Shown here: piece by piece, positions 26,577-34,547 of the stretch
How the letters are laid out: each line of letters starts with the position of its first letter
How positions within the stretch are numbered: the first letter of the stretch is position 1
Source: Ferruginibacter sp.
GTDB taxonomy: Bacteria > Bacteroidota > Bacteroidia > Chitinophagales > Chitinophagaceae
DNA: 45,847 nt
Assembly (NCBI GenBank): GCA_030655145.1
Contig: JAURWD010000306.1
Span: 1 to 45,847, forward strand
Direction of reading: 5' to 3'
Position numbers and translations under genes: made by a program
The notes under the pieces: model-generated
What the model was told of the DNA's origin: nothing
What the model saw: only the letters and a program-made list of their open reading frames with translations
The model's database searches: none

Positions 26577-28040
26577 TTAAAAGCCTCCTGAAGAAGGTCC
26601 AAGCACCCAGGTATCTTTGCTGCCACCACCCTGGGAAGAGTTTACCACCAGGGAACCTTCTTTTAATGCAACCCTCGTTAGTCCGCCAGGTACGATCTCG
26701 ATGCCGCTGGGACCACACAAAGCATATGGCCGCAGATCAACGCGCCGTGGTTGTAATTTTCCCGCCATGTAACAGGGTGCAGAAGATAGGCTGATGATTG
26801 GCTGAGCAATAAACTGTCTTGGGTCTGCACAAACTTCTTTTTTATAAATGTCTATTTCTTCTTCAGTTGCGGCACTGCCCATGAGCATTCCATAGCCACC
26901 ACTTTCGTTGGTTTTTTTGATCACCATCTTGTCGATGTTCTTGAACACATGCTCTCTTTCTTCGTCTTTGCCTAACTGGTAGGTGGGCACGTTCTTTAGC
27001 AACGGTTCTTCATTGAGGTAATAGCGGATCATCGCTGGAACAAACGTGTATATCGCCTTGTCATCAGCCACTCCATTTCCTACCGCGTTTACGATCGCTA
27101 CGTTTCCCTTGCGGTACGCACTCATAATTCCAGCCACACCGAGTTTACTGGCGGGGTTAAACATTAACGGGTCAAGAAACTCATCATCCACGCGCCGGTA
27201 GATAACATCAACCTGTTGCAGACCACTTGTGGTTTTCATGAAAACTTTGTGATTATCTACAACTAGGTCACTGCCCTCTACTAACTCAACACCCATTAAA
27301 CGGGCAAGGGTAGTATGTTCAAAATAAGCGGAATTGTAAATGCCTGGTGTCAACAAGACCACTGTCGGATTATTGATCTGCCGCGGCGATAAGGAAACCA
27401 GGTTCCGGTGTAAAATAGTAGGATATTCAGTTACGCTGCGCACATTGCTTTGCGGCAACAGGTAGGGAAAAATTCGTTTAGTGATCTCCCGGTTCTCGAG
27501 CATGTAACTAACGCCACTGGGTGTACGCAAGTTATCTTCCAGGATATAGAAGGTCCCATCGAAATCGCGGATCAGGTCGATGCCGGATATGTGCACATAG
27601 ATGTCGTAGGGAATGGGAAAGTTGTGCATCTCCCGCAGGTAATGCGGGCAACTGTAGATCATGTCGGCCGGTATTACACCATCCTTGATGATAAACTGGT
27701 TTGTATAAATGTCTTTGAGAAAAAGGTTTAACGCTTTTAATCGTTGTTTAATTCCTTTCTCGATGGTGTCCCATTCTGAAGAAGTAATGATACGCGGAAT
27801 AATGTCAAATGGAAAGATCTTTTCGATTCCTTCGCCGCTGCTGTAAACGGTGAAAGTAACGCCCTGGCTCATGAACAGGCGTTTAGCAAATTCTTCCCGC
27901 TTGTTAAGATCGTCGATTGATAACTTTTCCAGGAACTCGACTGCATTTTTGTAATGCTCTCTTACCGTGGCATCCGTGGACATTTCATCCCAGGTATTCG
28001 CATCCACCAAATAAGACTGCATTAACTCGCTCGTTTGCAT
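26577..28040 (-). CDS. circularly permuted ATP-grasp type 2 family protein
   Basis: A 487-residue ATP-grasp ligase-like protein of the circularly permuted (DUF404/407) family. Visible parts: IYVHISGIDLIRDFDGTFYILEDN-type segment (about residues 145-170), PSGVSYMLENRE, VVLLTPGIYNSAYFEH, DVIYRRVDDEFLDPL, and MVIKKTNESGGYGML. These proteins are predicted to form amide bonds between an amino acid or peptide and an unknown acceptor. The start is the ATG at 28040 rather than the TTG at 28049. It is the first gene of the trio and has a clear promoter. Confidence 0.92.
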   Translation of the reverse strand: MQTSELMQSYLVDANTWDEMSTDATVREHYKNAVEFLEKLSIDDLNKREEFAKRLFMSQGVTFTVYSSGEGIEKIFPFDIIPRIITSSEWDTIEKGIKQRLKALNLFLKDIYTNQFIIKDGVIPADMIYSCPHYLREMHNFPIPYDIYVHISGIDLIRDFDGTFYILEDNLRTPSGVSYMLENREITKRIFPYLLPQSNVRSVTEYPTILHRNLVSLSPRQINNPTVVLLTPGIYNSAYFEHTTLARLMGVELVEGSDLVVDNHKVFMKTTSGLQQVDVIYRRVDDEFLDPLMFNPASKLGVAGIMSAYRKGNVAIVNAVGNGVADDKAIYTFVPAMIRYYLNEEPLLKNVPTYQLGKDEEREHVFKNIDKMVIKKTNESGGYGMLMGSAATEEEIDIYKKEVCADPRQFIAQPIISLSSAPCYMAGKLQPRRVDLRPYALCGPSGIEIVPGGLTRVALKEGSLVVNSSQGGGSKDTWVLGPSSGGF

Positions 28041-28094
28041 AATTATCAATTTTGAATATTTATGGCAGGCAGTCGAAAGAAGTTCTAATCATTT

Positions 28095-28123
28095 CAAATA
28101 TACCGAATGAAACTTGTTTTCAA
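28095..28123 (-). promoter_or_regulatory. promoter of the ATP-grasp/alpha-E/transglutaminase operon
   Basis: On the minus strand TTG (28121-28123), an 18-nt spacer and TATATTTG (28095-28102). This is the best complete -33/-7 pair in the window. The leader would be about 50 nt. Confidence 0.65.
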
Positions 28124-28145
28124 TCAGGCGCTGCGACATAATTGG

Positions 28146-28153
28146 TAACTTTA
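28146..28153 (+). promoter_or_regulatory. -7 box of kdsB
   Basis: TAACTTTA, one base off TAnnTTTG, 20 nt before the ATG at 28174. The divergent operon promoter is about 25 bp away, so the two transcription units share one control region. No clear -33 element. Confidence 0.45.
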
Positions 28154-28173
28154 CCCTCGCAAAAAAACACATT

Positions 28174-28899
28174 ATGATAAAGATCGCTATGATTCCGGCC
28201 CGGTATGCAGCCACCCGTTTTCCTGCTAAGTTGATGCAACTCTTGGGCGACAAAACGGTGATCCGTCACACGTACGATAACACGAAGGCTACCGGTTTAT
28301 TTGACGAGGTAATGGTAGTGACGGATAGCGACATCATCTTTAATGAAATTACCAGCAATGGCGGTAAGGCGATTATGAGCGTTAAAACGCATGAAAGTGG
28401 AAGCGACCGGATTGCGGAAGCAGTGGCTTCTCTCGATGTCGACATCGTGGTAAATGTCCAGGGAGATGAACCATTTGTACAGCGAAAGCCGTTAGAAGCA
28501 TTACTTGCCTGTTTCGATGGTGAGGCCGGCGCAAAAGTGCACGTGGCATCACTGATGCAGGTGTTGAAGGAACAACGTTTTATTGATGATCCGAATTATG
28601 TGAAAGTTGCGGTGAATAAAAACATGGAATCGCTTTTTTTTAGTCGTAGCGTGATCCCGTATCCGCGGGATAAAGGCTCGGCTCCAACTTACTATGAGCA
28701 CATTGGTGTATATGCTTTTCGGAAACAGGCCCTGATGGATTTTACCAGTTGGGAAATGACGCCGCTGGAGGCTGCAGAAAAAATTGAATGCCTGCGTTAC
28801 CTGGAAAACGGTATCCCTTTAAAAATGGTGGTAACGGAGTATATGGGTGTGGAAATAGACACACCGGAAGACCTGGAACGGGCGATCAAATTATTGTAG
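28174..28899 (+). CDS. kdsB: CMP-Kdo / CMP-8-amino-Kdo synthetase
   Basis: A 241-residue cytidylyltransferase that activates Kdo (or 8-amino-Kdo) with CTP for lipopolysaccharide inner-core synthesis. Typical segments: IPARYAATRFPAKLM at the N-terminus, THESGSDRIAEA, IVVNVQGDEPF, YYEHIGVYAFRKQAL, and VEIDTPEDLERA at the C-terminus. The frame runs up to 28114, but the ATG at 28174 lies just downstream of a -7 box and gives the normal N-terminus. KdnB near the window start makes 8-amino-Kdo a plausible substrate. Confidence 0.94.
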   Translation: MIKIAMIPARYAATRFPAKLMQLLGDKTVIRHTYDNTKATGLFDEVMVVTDSDIIFNEITSNGGKAIMSVKTHESGSDRIAEAVASLDVDIVVNVQGDEPFVQRKPLEALLACFDGEAGAKVHVASLMQVLKEQRFIDDPNYVKVAVNKNMESLFFSRSVIPYPRDKGSAPTYYEHIGVYAFRKQALMDFTSWEMTPLEAAEKIECLRYLENGIPLKMVVTEYMGVEIDTPEDLERAIKLL

Positions 28900-28923
28900 C
28901 AGGAAAGTTGTACGTGAATTAAG

Positions 28924-30459
28924 TTATGAGTAGGCCGGTGCTTGTAAAAACTTTTTCCAGTCTTCAAGCATAGCACCCTTCAATACGCGGGGAAATTTAT
29001 GCTGGCCGCCAATCTTTCCTTTCGACTTCATGAATTCCATAAATGTTTCTTGTGTAAGCACGGTAACAAAAACGTCCTTGAGGGCATGTTTGCGCTCCAC
29101 TTCATAGTCGTCATTTAATTCTTTCAACTTTTGATCTATACGTACGCGGAGTTCTTCATTATTGACAGCGTCGTTCGTGGCGACGTACCAGTGGTGCGCA
29201 AAAAACAATCCATGCGGCTGGCCGGCGACGGTAAATTCGGGGATCGAAATATTCAATTCTTCACTTACCATTTCAATGGCCTTATTCATGTTGTCAACAC
29301 TCAGGTGTTCACCCACGAGGCTAAGAAAATGTTTTGTTCTGCCCGTAATAATGATCTCGCTTCTTTCACGATCGATCAGGCGAACAGTATCTCCAATTGC
29401 ATACCGCCAGGCACCGGCGTTAGTACTGATCAGGATTGAATAGTCCCTGTTTTCCTCTATCTCATGTATCATGAAGGTTTCAGGATTGTCGACCATATTT
29501 CCTTCGCTATCAAAATTGTGATCGTCGAAGGGAACAAATTCAAAAAAGATGTTGTTGTTGAGCGCCAGGTGCATGCCCTTGGAATCCTGGCGGTTTTGGT
29601 AGGCAAGGAATCCTTCACTGGCCAGGTAAGTTTCAATATAGGTGATGGGCTTGCCTAATAATTTTTCAAAACCCTTTTTATAAGGTTCCATTGATACGCC
29701 ACCGTGTACGTAAAAAGCAAGGTTCGGCCAGATGTCATGGATGTTGTTCAATTTATAGCGGTGAATGATCTTTTCCATACACAACTGCAACCAGGCCGGC
29801 ACGCCAACGATAAAGCCGATGTCCCAGTTCGGTGCATTTTCTACGATCTCATCCAGCTTTTTTGCCCAGTCTTTTTCCCGCGCAATTTTTTTTCCTGGCT
29901 TGTACAAGCCGAGACCAAGAAACCAAAAGGGAATATTTTTTTGTTGAATGCCGCTAAGATCGCCGGCGAAATAAGTAGGCCCTTTTTGTAACTGGGTACT
30001 TCCCCCGAGAATCATCCATCCTTTCCCAATGGCCCGCCTTGGTACATCATCATATTTTGCCAGTGAAAGCAACTGTTTAAAGCTGGTGACGGTATTGCTC
30101 CTGATGAGTTCCTTGGTGATTGGAATAAATTTGCTGGAAGCATCGCTTGTTCCGCTGCTCAGCGCAAAGTAATGCACCTTGCCCGGCCAGCATACATCAG
30201 GAATACCATCTTTCGCCTTATGCCACCACTGGTGGTAGATCTTGTTGTAGTCGTAGCTTGGAACCATTTGTTGAAACTTCTTACCCGGATGGCGGCTCAT
30301 TAAAATCTCATCGAACTTATACAATTGGCCAAATTGGGTAAACCTTGCTGTGCGGAGTAATTTTTTAAGCACCCGTATTTGTTGCATCCTCGGGTCGCGG
30401 GCCGGTATATTCAAAACCCGGGCGACACTTTTTGGTAGTTTCAATTCAAAAATTGGCAT
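28924..30459 (-). CDS. GH3 family acyl-acid amido synthetase-like protein
   Basis: A 511-residue member of the GH3 family, part of the adenylate-forming ANL superfamily. Visible motifs: the P-loop-like YFALSSGTSDASSKFIPI (about 110-127), the mid-region YIETYLASEGFLA, and the YAIGDTVRLID motif with the following EIIITGRTKHFLS hinge region. Plant GH3 enzymes join amino acids to hormones such as jasmonate and auxin; bacterial relatives have no settled substrate. It converges on kdsB with a 24-nt gap. Function beyond acyl-adenylation is unknown. Confidence 0.9.
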   Translation of the reverse strand: MPIFELKLPKSVARVLNIPARDPRMQQIRVLKKLLRTARFTQFGQLYKFDEILMSRHPGKKFQQMVPSYDYNKIYHQWWHKAKDGIPDVCWPGKVHYFALSSGTSDASSKFIPITKELIRSNTVTSFKQLLSLAKYDDVPRRAIGKGWMILGGSTQLQKGPTYFAGDLSGIQQKNIPFWFLGLGLYKPGKKIAREKDWAKKLDEIVENAPNWDIGFIVGVPAWLQLCMEKIIHRYKLNNIHDIWPNLAFYVHGGVSMEPYKKGFEKLLGKPITYIETYLASEGFLAYQNRQDSKGMHLALNNNIFFEFVPFDDHNFDSEGNMVDNPETFMIHEIEENRDYSILISTNAGAWRYAIGDTVRLIDRERSEIIITGRTKHFLSLVGEHLSVDNMNKAIEMVSEELNISIPEFTVAGQPHGLFFAHHWYVATNDAVNNEELRVRIDQKLKELNDDYEVERKHALKDVFVTVLTQETFMEFMKSKGKIGGQHKFPRVLKGAMLEDWKKFLQAPAYS

Positions 30460-30715
30460 GCACGATGGTAAAGGTTAGAAACAAATTTACTGCATACGAT
30501 TGTTTTTCCTCCATAAAATAATAAAGATGAGTGTCGTTGCCAGTGCTCCCGTTTAGGGTCTTGAACCTCCCGCCAATCGAGCAAAATATTTCGCCGGGAG
30601 CAAGTTGAGCCCGGAATGTTTTATGTTAAAAATCCCGAAACTTTAAAGGATTTTTATCAGCAGCGCATAATCGTTAAAGTCTTTCTAAGTCTTTTGCCAT
30701 CACGGGTTTACGGCG
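30460..30715. other. intergenic region between GH3 and the S46 peptidase gene
   Basis: No gene is seen. It contains a GCTCCCG / CGGGAGC inverted repeat (near 30545 and 30595) and a second CTCCCG and CCCGG nearby, giving possible structure but no T-run. A few A/T-rich stretches lie beside the GH3 start. Confidence 0.4.
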
Positions 30716-30744
30716 TTTCGATTCTTCATTTTGCTGTAGGTTTG
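30716..30744 (+). promoter_or_regulatory. promoter of the S46 peptidase gene
   Basis: TAGGTTTG (30737-30744) with TTTC at 30716-30719 in the -33 position. The ATG at 30763 is 18 nt after the box. Confidence 0.55.
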
Positions 30745-30762
30745 TTCCCTAAATAATGCAAT

Positions 30763-32925
30763 ATGAAAAAAGTTTTTATGACGATTGCCTGCGCCGTCGC
30801 TTTGTTGAAAGCAAGTGCGGATGAAGGTATGTGGTTGCCGATGTTGCTCGGGGAACAAGTGTATGCTGATATGGTAAAGAAAGGACTGAAACTTACCAAA
30901 GAACAATTGTATTCAGTTAATAAAAGCTCACTAAAGGACGCGATCCTTCTTTTCAACAGCGGATGTACTGCAGAACTTGTGAGTGAGCAGGGCCTGGTTT
31001 TCACCAATCATCACTGTGGCTATAGTGCAATCGCCGCTGCCAGTACGGTGGAAAATAATTACCTGAAAAACGGTTTCTACGCGTACAACAAAGACCAGGA
31101 AATAAAAAGCACGATCACGGTGCAATTCCTCGACCGTATTGTAGATGTTACGAAGGAAATGGAGGATGGATTAAAGGAGTTGGCCTGGGCAGACAGGATG
31201 AAAAAAATAACAGACGTTGGTAAAGGTATTACTGACAAAGTTACCGACCAGGGTAATGGGCTTACAGGTAAAATCTATTCCATGTTCAAAGGCAATCAAT
31301 ACCTCATGTATGTTTATAAAACTTACCGGGATGTGCGGCTTGTTGGAGCTCCGCCGGAAAGCGTTGGCAAGTTTGGTGGCGATACCGATAACTGGGAATG
31401 GCCACGCCACACGGGTGACTTTTCTGTGTTCAGAATATATGCTGATAAAGAAGGCAAGCCGGCAGATTACAGCCGGGAAAACGTGCCTCTAAAGCCAAAG
31501 CATTTTTTGCCGGTAAGTCTGAAAGGAGTTAAGGATGGAGATTTCGCCATGATCTATGGCTACCCGGGAAGTACGAACCGCTACGAAACCAGTTATGGTA
31601 TTAAATTAAAAAATGAGATCGAAAACCCTTCGCTGGTAGGTCTTCGCGACGTCCGCCTTAAACTGATGCATGAGCAGATGATCAAGGATCCTGCGGTCAA
31701 ACTTAAACTCGCAAGTAATTACGCAAGCGTGGCCAACTATTGGAAATTTTTTGATGGAGAAACAAAGCAATTGAAAAAATTTGGCACCTACGAGCAAAAG
31801 CAGGGCTATGAGAATACTTTTTCAAAATGGGCCAAAGGAAAACCGGGCTATGAAAATCTTTTTGCGGAATACTCGAAATCATACGCCGCGTGGACACCTT
31901 ATAGCAAAAGCCGCGTATACCTGATCGAAGGTGTTCTTGGTTCGCCGCTCGCCGCCTATGCCTCATCTTTATTGCAGGTGGAAGCCGGTCTCGCTAAATC
32001 GGGTAGTACTGGTGCTGATATCAAAAAGTTGCTGGATGCAGCTGATGCAAACCGGAAAACTTTCCAGGAAAGTGAGGACATCGCCAGTGATGAAAAAATA
32101 TTGGCCATGATCGCCATGATGTTTTATAATGATGTTGACAAAAGCCAACATCCCGCTGGTTTTTTTGAGGGCATCAAGGCTACATTTGGAAATTTGGATG
32201 ATGAAACAACTTTTAGAAAATGGGCGAAAGACCTCGTAAGTAAAACAATGATCCTCGATAACGCAAAATGGACTGCGTTCGTCGCTAACCCGGATCTTAC
32301 CGTTTTACAGGGAGATCCGGCCTTTGCGTACGCGGCCGCCTTTGTAAAAAATTACAACGCAAAATTTGCCTCCCTCTACACTGCTTTCAACACCAAAAAT
32401 GCCGAACTGGGCCGAGCTTACATGAAGGGGATCATGGAAATGAATCCCGCTACAGCGAAGAAAATGTATCCTGATGCAAACCTAAGTATGCGGGTGAGTT
32501 ACGGCGACATAAAAAGTTATACCCCAAAAGACGCCGTTAAGTATGACTATGTCAGCACCGGTAAAGGAATACTTGAAAAATACATCCCGGGTGACTATGA
32601 ATTTGACCTTCCTGCGAAGCAGGTAGAGTTAATGAAAAAGAAAGATTTTGGTCAATACATCGATAAAGGGCGGAACGACCTGGTGGTTACATTTATTACA
32701 ACAAACGACATCACCGGTGGAAATAGCGGTAGCCCCGTGATTGATGCAAATGGAAACCTGCTCGGGCTGGCCTTTGACGGAAACTACGAGGCATTAAGTC
32801 ACAAGATTGCTTTCGACAAGGATCTTAATCGCACCATTTGTGTGGACGTGCGCTATGTACTTTGGTGCATTGACAAACTTGGAGGTGCGAAAAATATCAT
32901 TGACGAACTAAAGCTTGTTCGCTAA
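30763..32925 (+). CDS. S46 family dipeptidyl-peptidase (DPP7/DPP11 type)
   Basis: A 720-residue exported serine exopeptidase that removes dipeptides from oligopeptides. A signal peptide (cleavage probably after KASA) is followed by DEGMWLPMLL, the usual mature N-terminus. The chymotrypsin-like catalytic parts are split by a helical domain: His in TNHHCGYSAI (about 80-90), Asp probably in the GGDTDNWEWPRHTGDFSVF region (about 205-225), Ser in TGGNSGSPVID (about 650). DPP7 and DPP11 differ at one S1-pocket residue near the GLAFDGNYEALS segment; I cannot assign the subtype. Monocistronic, with a clear promoter and terminator. Confidence 0.94.
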   Translation: MKKVFMTIACAVALLKASADEGMWLPMLLGEQVYADMVKKGLKLTKEQLYSVNKSSLKDAILLFNSGCTAELVSEQGLVFTNHHCGYSAIAAASTVENNYLKNGFYAYNKDQEIKSTITVQFLDRIVDVTKEMEDGLKELAWADRMKKITDVGKGITDKVTDQGNGLTGKIYSMFKGNQYLMYVYKTYRDVRLVGAPPESVGKFGGDTDNWEWPRHTGDFSVFRIYADKEGKPADYSRENVPLKPKHFLPVSLKGVKDGDFAMIYGYPGSTNRYETSYGIKLKNEIENPSLVGLRDVRLKLMHEQMIKDPAVKLKLASNYASVANYWKFFDGETKQLKKFGTYEQKQGYENTFSKWAKGKPGYENLFAEYSKSYAAWTPYSKSRVYLIEGVLGSPLAAYASSLLQVEAGLAKSGSTGADIKKLLDAADANRKTFQESEDIASDEKILAMIAMMFYNDVDKSQHPAGFFEGIKATFGNLDDETTFRKWAKDLVSKTMILDNAKWTAFVANPDLTVLQGDPAFAYAAAFVKNYNAKFASLYTAFNTKNAELGRAYMKGIMEMNPATAKKMYPDANLSMRVSYGDIKSYTPKDAVKYDYVSTGKGILEKYIPGDYEFDLPAKQVELMKKKDFGQYIDKGRNDLVVTFITTNDITGGNSGSPVIDANGNLLGLAFDGNYEALSHKIAFDKDLNRTICVDVRYVLWCIDKLGGAKNIIDELKLVR

Positions 32926-32952
32926 TCAATGGTTTGAATAAACTGAATCAAG

Positions 32953-32982
32953 GTCACAACTTCCGGGTTGTGACTTTTTTTT
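32953..32982 (+). terminator. Rho-independent terminator after the S46 peptidase gene
   Basis: An 8-bp perfect stem (GTCACAAC at 32953-32960, GTTGTGAC at 32967-32974), 6-nt loop, then eight T. Confidence 0.95.
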
Positions 32983-33192
32983 GTCGTTTCATTAAGCCTT
33001 GTTCTCTCAAGCGACGCGGAAGTTAATCGCGTGAATGATCGGCATTTTGTCATCAGCCAGAAATTAGGCACATTTGTGGGAGTGTAAAACCTGGCCGCCT
33101 ATTTTCCTCCGGTTCCATGCACAGTTTCCAGCACCAGCGGCCAACACAATTTCAACAAGTGAATTGCCCCTTAAAAAATTAAACGCACGATA

Positions 33193-33993
33193 ATGAAAAG
33201 AACTGCTACATTTTTTGTTACCCTTTCCCTGCTGGCAATGTCATCAGCCGCGGTTGCCCAAAAAACTCCTTCCATAAAGGGAGAAGAGGTAACCTATTTA
33301 TCTGACGGAACACCAATGAAAGGCTATGTTGCCTTTGATGAAAAGCAAACGGGCAAGAGGCCGGCGATACTTGTAATTCCTGAGTGGTGGGGCAACAATG
33401 ACTACACCCGGATGCGTGCCCGCATGCTGGCGGAACTTGGCTATATCGCTATTGCTGTAGACATGTATGGAAATGGAAAAATAGGCAGCAATCCTAAAGA
33501 AGCCGGTGAGCTGGCAACCCCGTTTTACCAACAGCCATCCCTGGGTCAAAAAAGATTTGAAGCCGCGATCAATAAGATCAAAGAATATCCACAAACGGAT
33601 TCACTTAAGATGGCAGCTATTGGATATTGTTTCGGCGGCTCAATGGTGTTAAACGCAGCTAAGATTGGTATGGATTTTAAAGGGGTCGTAAGTTTCCACG
33701 GAGGTTTAGCGACAGTACCCGCAACAGCCGGCACAACAAAAGCGAAAATTTTGGTGTGCCATGGCGGTGCTGATAATTTTATCAGTCCCGAAGAACTTCA
33801 AGCCTTTCGCCAGAATCTTGATGATATGAACGTGCCATATATCTTCAAAGTTTATGAAGGTGCCACCCATGCTTTTTCAAATCCTGCAGCTACGGAAACG
33901 GGCAAAAAATTCAATATGCCCATTACTTACAATGAAGCAGCCGATAAGCAATCATGGGAGGATATGAAAGCCTTCTTCAAAACTATTTTTTAA
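33193..33993 (+). CDS. dienelactone hydrolase family protein, exported
   Basis: A 266-residue alpha/beta hydrolase with an N-terminal signal peptide (ending near AAVAQ). Catalytic residues as in dienelactone hydrolase: Cys nucleophile in AIGYCFGGSM, Asp in HGGADNFIS, His in YEGATHAFSN, and the family Glu in VIPEWWGNND. Export to the periplasm suggests it is not a classical catechol-pathway enzyme; substrate unknown. The msrC-like gene follows after 31 nt, probably in the same transcript. Confidence 0.9.
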   Translation: MKRTATFFVTLSLLAMSSAAVAQKTPSIKGEEVTYLSDGTPMKGYVAFDEKQTGKRPAILVIPEWWGNNDYTRMRARMLAELGYIAIAVDMYGNGKIGSNPKEAGELATPFYQQPSLGQKRFEAAINKIKEYPQTDSLKMAAIGYCFGGSMVLNAAKIGMDFKGVVSFHGGLATVPATAGTTKAKILVCHGGADNFISPEELQAFRQNLDDMNVPYIFKVYEGATHAFSNPAATETGKKFNMPITYNEAADKQSWEDMKAFFKTIF

Positions 33994-34024
33994 ACATAAA
34001 GCAACGCATCCGCATCTTTTAATT

Positions 34025-34504
34025 ATGGCCGAAGATCTCGAAATTGTTTCCGGAACAAAAGAAGAAGCCTACCAGTCGATCATTCCGCAGATCCGTGGAT
34101 TGCTGGAAGGAGAGCCCGACCTTATTGCAAACCTTGCAAACGTGGCGGCCGCACTGAAAGAACAATTTGGTTTTTTTTGGGTGGGTTTTTATCTCGTGAA
34201 AAAGGATGAATTGGTGTTGGGGCCATTCCAGGGACCAGTTGCGTGTACGCGTATTCGTGAGGGTCGCGGAGTTTGTGGAGCTGCATGGCAAAAAGCTAGC
34301 ACCTTGATTGTGCCGGACGTGGAAAAATTTCCCGGGCACATTGCTTGCAGCAGTCTTTCAAAGTCAGAGATCGTAGTGCCACTCTTCCACCAGGGAAACG
34401 TAGTTGGCGTGCTGGATGTCGATAGTGATGCGCTGAACATGTTTGATGAAACCGATCAGCGGTACCTCGAAAAAATTGTAAGCTTAATAAAAATCGACCA
34501 GTGA
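34025..34504 (+). CDS. msrC: free methionine-R-sulfoxide reductase (GAF domain)
   Basis: A 159-residue GAF-fold enzyme that reduces free methionine-R-sulfoxide. The three cysteines of the family are visible: GPVACTRI, GRGVCGAAW and HIACSSLSKSEIVVP. The GAF core FGFFWVGFYLV and the C-terminal GVLDVDSDALNMFDE are also typical. It acts in the cytoplasm against oxidative damage. A short inverted repeat (CCAGTG/CACTGG, 34498-34512) spans the stop codon but has no T-run. Confidence 0.94.
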   Translation: MAEDLEIVSGTKEEAYQSIIPQIRGLLEGEPDLIANLANVAAALKEQFGFFWVGFYLVKKDELVLGPFQGPVACTRIREGRGVCGAAWQKASTLIVPDVEKFPGHIACSSLSKSEIVVPLFHQGNVVGVLDVDSDALNMFDETDQRYLEKIVSLIKIDQ

Positions 34505-34547
34505 ACCACTGGCCGATAGCAACTAATTCAAATAGAAAACGCCGTGT

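Noticed and set aside
28114..28173. Upstream TTG start for kdsB
   Set aside because: It lies before the likely -7 box and adds residues absent from KdsB; the ATG at 28174 fits the family.
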